Source: Tessaracoccus lapidicaptus
GTDB lineage: Bacteria > Actinomycetota > Actinomycetes > Propionibacteriales > Propionibacteriaceae
Reading direction: 5' to 3'
NCBI RefSeq assembly: GCF_001693815.1
Contig: NZ_MBQD01000001.1
Location: 1 to 64,000 of the forward strand
Length of the DNA stretch: 64,000 nucleotides
The position numbers and the translations under genes are program-made. The notes under the pieces are model-generated. The model was given only the letters and a program-made list of their open reading frames with translations, made no database searches and was not told the origin of the DNA. This document shows positions 58,550 through 64,000 of this stretch, in pieces (the first letter of the stretch is position 1; every line of letters begins with the position of its first letter).

Positions 58550-60277
58550 TCACGCGGCGGGGTGACCTGGCGTGCCGACGACGCCGCCCTCGCCCACCTC
58601 GAGCGTGTAGGCGACCCGCTCGCCGCTCCAGAAGTGGAACGTGAGCAGGACCGTCGACGGCTGGGCGAGTTCGGCGAGGAACGCCGGCCGCAGCAGGATG
58701 CGGTCGCCGGCCTCGTCGGGGGCGAACGCGGCGTCGAACTCCTTGTAGGAGGTCCAGCTGTGCGGTCCGGCGAAGGCGCCGTCGGGGTACACCGCCTCCA
58801 TCGTGGCCAACCGGTCGCCGTTGAACCGGGTGGGGATGGCGAAGCCGTCGGCCGGGTCGGCAGTCGCGGCGGCGGACAGGACGGGGGCGTCGGCGCGGAT
58901 CACCTGGACGGTCCACGGGACGCCGCGGCTGAAGCCCACCTCCAGCGCCGCGCGAACGCCGTAGTCCCCGGAGCCAGCCAGGGCGGCGAGGAGCGACCCG
59001 TGCAGCGTGAGCTGGTCGCCGTCGAGCGTGTAGTCGTCCGAGCGCTTGAGCCGGCGGCCGTCGAGCCATACACCGGTGAACTCGTGGCCGTGCGGTTCCA
59101 GGGTGACGGTCTGGTCCGCGGGTGAGCCCTGCCGCACGAACAGCTGGTCGGTGGTCGCGGTGCCGGAGCGGGTCGTCCAGCTGGTGGCGATGTGGTCGAA
59201 GAGCTGCGGATCGCGCCAGGTGTGGGCGACGCGGTCGAGATGCTGACCGTTGTCCCACCACATGGTCGTCACGTCGTGCGTCCTGGCGAGCCAGCCGAAC
59301 AGTTCGAAGAACCGGAGCTTCTCCCCCTGCTCGATGGTGCCGGTGTGCCGGTCGAACCCGAGCAGTCCGTACTCCCCCAGGATGACCGGGACGCCACGGT
59401 CGACCAAGGAGGTCTTCACGCGGTCGAACGCGCCGAGCATGTCGGCGCGGGCGGTGTCGTCGAAGCGGTATCCGCCCGCGACGTTCACGCTGAACGGCCA
59501 GTAGCCGTAGTAGTGGAAGGTGGCGGCGATGTTGTCGTCGTCGAGCTCATCGAGCGTGTCAACCAGCGCGTCCAGGCGTGCCTGCCCCGCATCCGTGTGG
59601 AGCGTGGGGAGCACCAGGACGCGCTGCGCGTTGCCGCCGCCGCTGGCCCGCACCTCGTCGACGAAGGCCATGTTGAGGTCGTTGAGCAGCTCGTAGGCGC
59701 GTGCGTCGTCGACGCCGGCGAACTGCGGCTCGTTGATGCTCTCCAGCAGGAGCGTGCGGGGGTAGTCGCGGAAGCGGTCGGCGATCTGCCGCCACAGCGC
59801 CAGGAACCGGTCCTTGGCCTCGGGCTGAGTCGGGTACTGGTTGAGCCACATCCAGGAGTCGTGGTGCAGGTTGAGGAGCACGGTCAGGCCGGCGTCGAGC
59901 GCGAGGTCGACCACCTCAGCGACGCGGTCCAGCACGGCGGGGTCGATGGTGTGGTCCGGGGCCCCGCCGTCGTGCTGCCCCCACGTGACCGGGATCCGGA
60001 TGCTGCGGAAGCCCTCGGCGCGCACCGCGCGGAGCAGCTCCGGGGTGACGCGGGGGTTGCCCCAGGCGGTCTCGTCGGCGCCGACGGCGTCGAGCGTGTT
60101 GCCCAGGTTCCAGCCGGGCTGCATGTCGGCCACGATCCGCTCGGCGCCCAGCGCCGTCGGAACCGGGTCCGGGTCGGGCGGCGGGGCGGCCTGGGCGCTC
60201 GGCCCCAGCCCCACCCCCAGGACGACGGCGACCGCGAGCGCGAGCCAGCGTGCCAGGGGTGATCTGCGTCGTTGCAT
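58550..60277 (-). CDS. Secreted GH5 endoglucanase with X2 and CBM46-like modules
   Basis: 575 aa. A Sec signal (LARWLALAVAVVLGVGLGPS) with a cleavage site near AQA-APPP is followed by a GH5 TIM barrel (about 35-370): GWNLGNTLDAVGADETAWGN, catalytic acid/base Glu in LLLESINEPQF, nucleophile Glu in VPVILGEYGLLG. Then an X2 immunoglobulin-like module (QLFVRQGSPADQTVTLEP) and a CBM46-like module (GFSRGVPWTVQVIRADAP). The layout resembles GH5_4 enzymes with CBM_X2/CBM46. Likely cuts beta-glucans outside the cell. GGAGG precedes ATG 60277; a LacI-like operator lies at 60294-60309. Confidence 0.87.
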   Translation of the reverse strand: MQRRRSPLARWLALAVAVVLGVGLGPSAQAAPPPDPDPVPTALGAERIVADMQPGWNLGNTLDAVGADETAWGNPRVTPELLRAVRAEGFRSIRIPVTWGQHDGGAPDHTIDPAVLDRVAEVVDLALDAGLTVLLNLHHDSWMWLNQYPTQPEAKDRFLALWRQIADRFRDYPRTLLLESINEPQFAGVDDARAYELLNDLNMAFVDEVRASGGGNAQRVLVLPTLHTDAGQARLDALVDTLDELDDDNIAATFHYYGYWPFSVNVAGGYRFDDTARADMLGAFDRVKTSLVDRGVPVILGEYGLLGFDRHTGTIEQGEKLRFFELFGWLARTHDVTTMWWDNGQHLDRVAHTWRDPQLFDHIATSWTTRSGTATTDQLFVRQGSPADQTVTLEPHGHEFTGVWLDGRRLKRSDDYTLDGDQLTLHGSLLAALAGSGDYGVRAALEVGFSRGVPWTVQVIRADAPVLSAAATADPADGFAIPTRFNGDRLATMEAVYPDGAFAGPHSWTSYKEFDAAFAPDEAGDRILLRPAFLAELAQPSTVLLTFHFWSGERVAYTLEVGEGGVVGTPGHPAA

Positions 60278-60293
60278 GAATCCTCCAGAGATT

Positions 60294-60309
60294 GTCGAAA
60301 CGTATCGAC
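60294..60309. promoter_or_regulatory. LacI-family-like palindrome upstream of the cellulase gene
   Basis: GTCGAAACGTATCGAC is palindromic with central ACGT except for one mismatched pair. It lies 17 nt before the cellulase ATG and about 100 nt before the divergent EF-G-like gene. Which regulator binds is unknown. Confidence 0.5.
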
Positions 60310-60411
60310 GATGATCGTGTCATGGCCGGAGGGTCACTGGGAAGGGATTTGTCGTAGTCAATGCATGGGGGCCCCGCCCACAGCGCACTGGGTGGGTACT
60401 AAGGTCTGTCC

Positions 60412-62493
60412 ATGGCCTCAAAGACGAGCTCACACATCACCATCACCGGCCCGGACGCGATCCGCAACGTCATCCTCGTTGGCGGCAGCGGCTCCGGCAA
60501 GACAACCCTCTTCGAGCACCTGCTACGTGCCCGCGTCGAGGGCTACCGCGGGGAGAAGGACACCCCTGAGAGAGCGGCCTCGCTCACGTTGGCATCCATC
60601 CCGGCCTCCGACGTCCAGATCAACCTGCTCGACGCGCCCGGGCACCCGGACTACGTCGGGGAACTGCGCGCCGGGCTGCGCGCCGCCGACGCCGCAGTAT
60701 TCGCCATCCCGGCGGGCGAGGAGATCCAGCCCTCGACGGTCAGCCTCTGGCAGGAGTGCGACCGGGTGGCCATGCCGCGCATCATCGCGATCACCAAGCT
60801 GGACCAGGGCCGCTCGGACTTCGATCAGATGGTGGCCGCATGCCGGGAGGCGTTCGGCGACGGCGTCGTTGCGGCGCTGCTGCCCATGCGCGCCGGGGAC
60901 CGGAGCATCGGCAACATATCGCTGCTGAACAAGCGCATCCACGACTACTCCTCCGGCACCCGGGTCTCGCGCGACGCGACCCCCGAGGAGGCCGAGCTCA
61001 TCGCCGACCAGCGCGCCCCCTTCCTCGAGGCCCTCATCACCGAGATCGAGGACGAGGACCTCATGGAGCGGTACCTCGAGGGCGAGGAGATCGCGGTCGC
61101 GGAGGTCTACCAGGTCCTCAACCGCGCCATCATCGGCGCCCGGTTCTTCCCCGTGCTGCCGGCGCACACGACCAGCGACGTCGGCACCGAGGAACTCCTG
61201 CGGTGGATCGAACGCGGCTTCCCCGCCGCCTCCACCCACACCATCCCGCCCGTGATGACGCCCGGAGGGGCGACACTGCCCGGTTCGGACTGCGACCCCT
61301 CCGCCCCGCTGGTGGCTCAGGTGATCCGCACCACCAGCGACCAGTACGCCGGACGCCTCAGCATGGTGCGCATCTTCTCGGGCACGCTGCGCACGGACGA
61401 CCAGGTGCACGTGTCGGGGCACCGGGAGCTCTTCACCGGGCACACCGACCCGGCTCACCCGGACCACGACGAGACCGACCGGGTGGGGCCGCTGTCCGCG
61501 CCCATCGGCGTCGACCCGGCCCCCAAGGACGTCGCGATCGCCGGCGAGATCGTCTACGTCGCGAAGCTCTCGCGGGCGGAGACCGGCGACACGCTGTCGT
61601 CGATCGAGCGCCCCGCCCTCGTCCGGCCGTGGCAACTGCCCGAGCCCCTGCTCCCCGTCGCAATCAAGGCGGACACCCGCGGCGACGAGGACAAGCTCGG
61701 CGGTGCCCTGCAGCGCCTGGCCGTCGAGGACATGACGGTGCGGATCGAGCGCCACCCCGAGACCGACCAGCAGTTGGTGTGGGTGATGGGGCAGGCGCAC
61801 AAGGAACTGCTGCTGTCGCGGTTGCGCAACCGCTACGGGTTGTCGATCTCCGAGGAGCCCGTCATGGTGCCCCTGCGGGAGACCTTCATCGCGCCGGTCA
61901 AGTCTCACGGCCGGCACGTGAAGCAGTCGGGCGGCCACGGTCAGTACGCGGTCGTCGACGTGGAGATCCAGCCCTTGGAGCGCGGCGCCGGCTACCAGTT
62001 CATCGACAAGGTGGTGGGCGGCGCGGTGCCGCGGCAGTTCATCCCGTCGGTGGACAAGGGCATCCAGGCCCAGCTGGCCCACGGCGCGCTGAGCGGCTAC
62101 CCGATCGTCGACGTGGCGGTGACCCTCTATGACGGGAAGTCACACTCGGTCGACTCCTCCGACATGGCCTTCCAGACCGCGGGGGCGCTGGCGATCAAGG
62201 AGGCGGCCTCGGACAAGACCATGGCCCTGCTCGAGCCGGTCGACAAGGTGACCGTCACGGTGCACGAGGCCTTCGTCGGGCCGGTGCTCACCGACCTGTC
62301 GGGCCGGCGCGGCCAGGTGCTGGGCAGCGACGGCGACGCCGAGCACCACGCGATCATCGAGGCGCTGGTCCCCCAGTCGGAGCTGATCAGCTACCCGATC
62401 GATCTGCGCGGGCTCGCGCAGGGCACCGGGAGCTTCACCCGCGAGTTCCACGGTTACGAGCTGATGCCGCGGGAGCTCTGGCCCAAGTCCTGA
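60412..62493 (+). CDS. EF-G-like GTPase (FusA2/EF-G2 type)
   Basis: 693 aa with EF-G domain layout I-V. The GTPase motifs are altered: G1 [10 protein letters not shown]3 DAPGH intact, G4 ITKLDQ in place of NKMD; the switch I motif RGITI has no counterpart. The domain IV segment [15 protein letters not shown] and [21 protein letters not shown]-like sequence ([20 protein letters not shown]) are retained. Mycobacterial EF-G2 is similar and lacks canonical translocase activity; the role here is unknown. ATG 60412 lies 6 nt after TAAGGT, probably leaderless. Confidence 0.87.
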   Translation: MASKTSSHITITGPDAIRNVILVGGSGSGKTTLFEHLLRARVEGYRGEKDTPERAASLTLASIPASDVQINLLDAPGHPDYVGELRAGLRAADAAVFAIPAGEEIQPSTVSLWQECDRVAMPRIIAITKLDQGRSDFDQMVAACREAFGDGVVAALLPMRAGDRSIGNISLLNKRIHDYSSGTRVSRDATPEEAELIADQRAPFLEALITEIEDEDLMERYLEGEEIAVAEVYQVLNRAIIGARFFPVLPAHTTSDVGTEELLRWIERGFPAASTHTIPPVMTPGGATLPGSDCDPSAPLVAQVIRTTSDQYAGRLSMVRIFSGTLRTDDQVHVSGHRELFTGHTDPAHPDHDETDRVGPLSAPIGVDPAPKDVAIAGEIVYVAKLSRAETGDTLSSIERPALVRPWQLPEPLLPVAIKADTRGDEDKLGGALQRLAVEDMTVRIERHPETDQQLVWVMGQAHKELLLSRLRNRYGLSISEEPVMVPLRETFIAPVKSHGRHVKQSGGHGQYAVVDVEIQPLERGAGYQFIDKVVGGAVPRQFIPSVDKGIQAQLAHGALSGYPIVDVAVTLYDGKSHSVDSSDMAFQTAGALAIKEAASDKTMALLEPVDKVTVTVHEAFVGPVLTDLSGRRGQVLGSDGDAEHHAIIEALVPQSELISYPIDLRGLAQGTGSFTREFHGYELMPRELWPKS

Positions 62494-62538
62494 GCGGGCG
62501 GGCCCCGATCGGTCGGTTGCGTCCGGCCGGGGCCCGGC

Positions 62539-63759
62539 TCACCCCACCCCGCGCGCGGCGGACACCGCGACACCGACCGCGTCCACCACGGCCTCCGCGA
62601 CGTCGCGCTTGCTACCCTCGACGTCGGCCACGACGACATCGTCGGCCCCCAGGATCAGCAGCCGGTTCTCCGCGACCTCGAAGCCCTTCCCCCATCCGAC
62701 CTCGTTGACCACGATGAGGTCCACTCCCTTGCGGCGGCGCTTCCGCGACGCCCGCGCCAGCAGTTCCTCGCCGACGGCGGTCTCCGCGGCGAACGCCACC
62801 ACCACCTGACCGGGCCGACGGCGCGCGGCCAGTCCCGCGACGATGTCCTCGTTCTCGACCAGCCGCAGCACCGGCGGCTCCCCGTCCTCCTTGGTCAGCT
62901 TCCGCTCGGACACGGCGTCCACGCGGTAATCGGCCACCGCGGCCGCCATGATCACGGCGTCGGCGCGCTCCGCCACCTCGCGCATGACCTCCGACAGCTC
63001 CGCCGCGGATCCCGCCCGCCGCACCTCGACCCCGGCGGCCTCGGCCGGGCGCAGCACCTCGGCCTCGACGTTGCACGCAGCCAGCAGCACCCGGGCCCCG
63101 CGCTCGGCGGCAGCGACCGCGACCGCGACGCCCTGCCGGCCGCTGGACCGGTTGCCGAGATAGCGCACCGGATCGATGGGCTCGCGCGTCCCGCCGGCGG
63201 ACACCGCGACCGTCACGCCCGCCAGGTCACGCCGCCCGCGCAGCAGCGCCTGCGCCGCCGCGTGGATGTCCTCCGGCTCGCTCATCCGCCCCGGCCCCGA
63301 GTCGCCGCCGGTCAGCGGCCCGTCGGCCGGGCCCACGACCTGGACGCCGCGCGAGCGCAGCGTCGCGATGTTGGACTGCGTCGCGGGGTGCAGCCACATC
63401 TCGGTGTGCATCGCGGGCGCGACGAGCACTTGGGCCCGCGTCGCGAGCAGGGTCGTGCCGAGCAGATCCGAGGCGAGCCCGGCCGCCATCGCGGCGAGCG
63501 TGTTGGCCGTCGCGGGGGCGACGACCACCAGATCGGCCCGCTGCCCGAGCGCCACGTGGCGCACCTCGGGCACGTCGTCGTGGACCGACGTGGTGACCCG
63601 GTTGCGCGAGATCGCCTCCCACGTGGGCCGCCCGACGAACCGCAGCGCGTCGTCGGTGGGCACCACGTGCACCTCGTGTCCGTCCAGGACGAACGAGCGG
63701 ACCAGCTGCACGGCCTTGTACGCGGCGATGCCGCCCGTGACCCCTACGACGATGACCAT
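62539..63759 (-). CDS. coaBC: Bifunctional phosphopantothenoylcysteine decarboxylase/synthase
   Basis: 406 aa. The N-terminal flavoprotein CoaC domain shows VIVVGVTGGIAAYKAVQLVR, the catalytic His in EVRHVALGQRADL, and APAMHTEMW. The CoaB half shows VSAGGTREPIDPVRYLGNRS and SGRQG, with a Lys-containing RKLTKEDGE. It adds cysteine to 4'-phosphopantothenate and decarboxylates it (CoA synthesis). ATG 63759 was chosen because MVIVVGVTGG is the family start; an upstream open frame is antisense to the next gene. Confidence 0.93.
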   Translation of the reverse strand: MVIVVGVTGGIAAYKAVQLVRSFVLDGHEVHVVPTDDALRFVGRPTWEAISRNRVTTSVHDDVPEVRHVALGQRADLVVVAPATANTLAAMAAGLASDLLGTTLLATRAQVLVAPAMHTEMWLHPATQSNIATLRSRGVQVVGPADGPLTGGDSGPGRMSEPEDIHAAAQALLRGRRDLAGVTVAVSAGGTREPIDPVRYLGNRSSGRQGVAVAVAAAERGARVLLAACNVEAEVLRPAEAAGVEVRRAGSAAELSEVMREVAERADAVIMAAAVADYRVDAVSERKLTKEDGEPPVLRLVENEDIVAGLAARRRPGQVVVAFAAETAVGEELLARASRKRRRKGVDLIVVNEVGWGKGFEVAENRLLILGADDVVVADVEGSKRDVAEAVVDAVGVAVSAARGVG

Positions 63760-63806
63760 GCGGCCGATTCTCGCAGCCGTCCCGCGTCGCGGGTAGCCTT
63801 CCCGGC

Positions 63807-64000
63807 ATGTGCACTGTCGTCGTCCGTGTACCCGAGCCCGACGGCGGGCCCGTCCGCCTCCTCGCGGTGCGCGACGAGGACCCGGCACGGCCCTGGCGCC
63901 CGCTGGGCCCGTGGTGGCCCGAGCACCCGGGTGTGCGTGGCGTCCGCGACGACCTGGCCGGCGGCGCGTGGCTCGCGGCCGACGACAAGCGCCTGGCCGT
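63807..64000 (+). CDS. NRDE/TANGO2 family protein (partial, runs off the window)
   Basis: The first 64 residues: MCTVVVRVPEPDGGP, LLAVRDEDPARPWRPLGPWW (the NRDE motif is VRDE here) and DDLAGGAWLAADDKRLAV. The family is Ntn-hydrolase-like with N-terminal Cys2 after Met removal; the role is not established. ATG 63807 lies 7 nt after TAGCCT (63794-63799). Confidence 0.75.
   Translation, partial: MCTVVVRVPEPDGGPVRLLAVRDEDPARPWRPLGPWWPEHPGVRGVRDDLAGGAWLAADDKRLA

Overview
The window is high-GC, densely packed DNA from an actinobacterium. The evidence is the actinobacterial aa3 oxidase genes ctaC-ctaD-ctaF, a PspA/PspAA pair, DUF3043, DUF4191 and DUF2510 proteins, glnA1/glnE/glnA2, and an actinobacterial-type RNase P RNA. 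Many genes lack a ribosome-binding site and have a TANNNT hexamer 6-9 nt before the start codon, which suggests leaderless transcripts. A member of the Propionibacteriales (Propionibacteriaceae) fits best, but no species can be named from the sequence alone.

Layout. 1-128 is a glycosyltransferase fragment abutting a 5'-truncated guaB1 (135-1541). 1.7-11 kb holds a Tat-exported protein, ctaC-ctaD-ctaF, an A-type Fe-S carrier, a glycerate kinase/PspAA/PspA operon, small membrane proteins and pepA. 11.1-14.4 kb encodes the E3 and E2 subunits of a 2-oxoacid dehydrogenase. 14.5-23.5 kb is a carotenoid cluster: a MerR/B12-binding photoregulator (CarH/LitR type), a single ORF fusing IPP isomerase to a (G)GPP synthase, crtI and crtB, then on the opposite strand a CPBP membrane protein, an NAD-binding protein, a crtT-like methyltransferase and a crtU-like desaturase/methyltransferase. 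Both arms carry the same 11-bp-spaced TNNACA repeats in their promoters. 24.4-29.2 kb has lipB, lipA, DUF4191 and an ABC-F protein. 29.2-30.6 kb is a repeat island around a GIY-YIG nuclease gene. 30.6-41.4 kb has RDD, a dicarboxylate/amino-acid symporter, an ABC exporter, glnA1, an MMPL transporter, an acrylyl-CoA reductase-like enzyme and an FMN-riboswitch-controlled riboflavin uptake pair. 41.4-52.1 kb has glnE, an SCP2-like protein, glnA2, a DUF2510 protein, map, and a transglutaminase/ATP-grasp/alpha-E cluster. 52.2-58.4 kb has rnpB, an AbiEi/DUF559-type protein between two hairpin repeats, an RNB nuclease, a Zn-ribbon protein, glmM, rpsI and rplM. 58.5-64 kb has a GH5 cellulase, an EF-G-like GTPase, coaBC and the start of an NRDE/TANGO2 protein.

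How it fits together. From memory, ctaC, the HesB-like carrier, glycerate kinase, pepA, the E2 gene, lipB, lipA, DUF4191, RDD, glnA1, glnE and glnA2 follow the order of the corresponding Mycobacterium tuberculosis region. The carotenoid cluster sits in that backbone between the E2 gene and lipB, and the repeat/nuclease units sit in convergent intergenic gaps. LipB and LipA make the cofactor that the E2/E3 genes use. GlnE modifies GlnA1, which carries the target tyrosine; GlnA2 does not.

The most unusual features are: (i) a B12-photoreceptor carotenoid regulon in which the presumed light-state histidine is replaced by Glu; (ii) the Idi-GGPP synthase fusion; (iii) two unrelated nuclease-fold genes (GIY-YIG and DUF559/Vsr-like), each bracketed by its own palindromic repeat family, which look like repeat-plus-nuclease mobile units. 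No tRNA gene, CRISPR array or classical IS transposase was seen.
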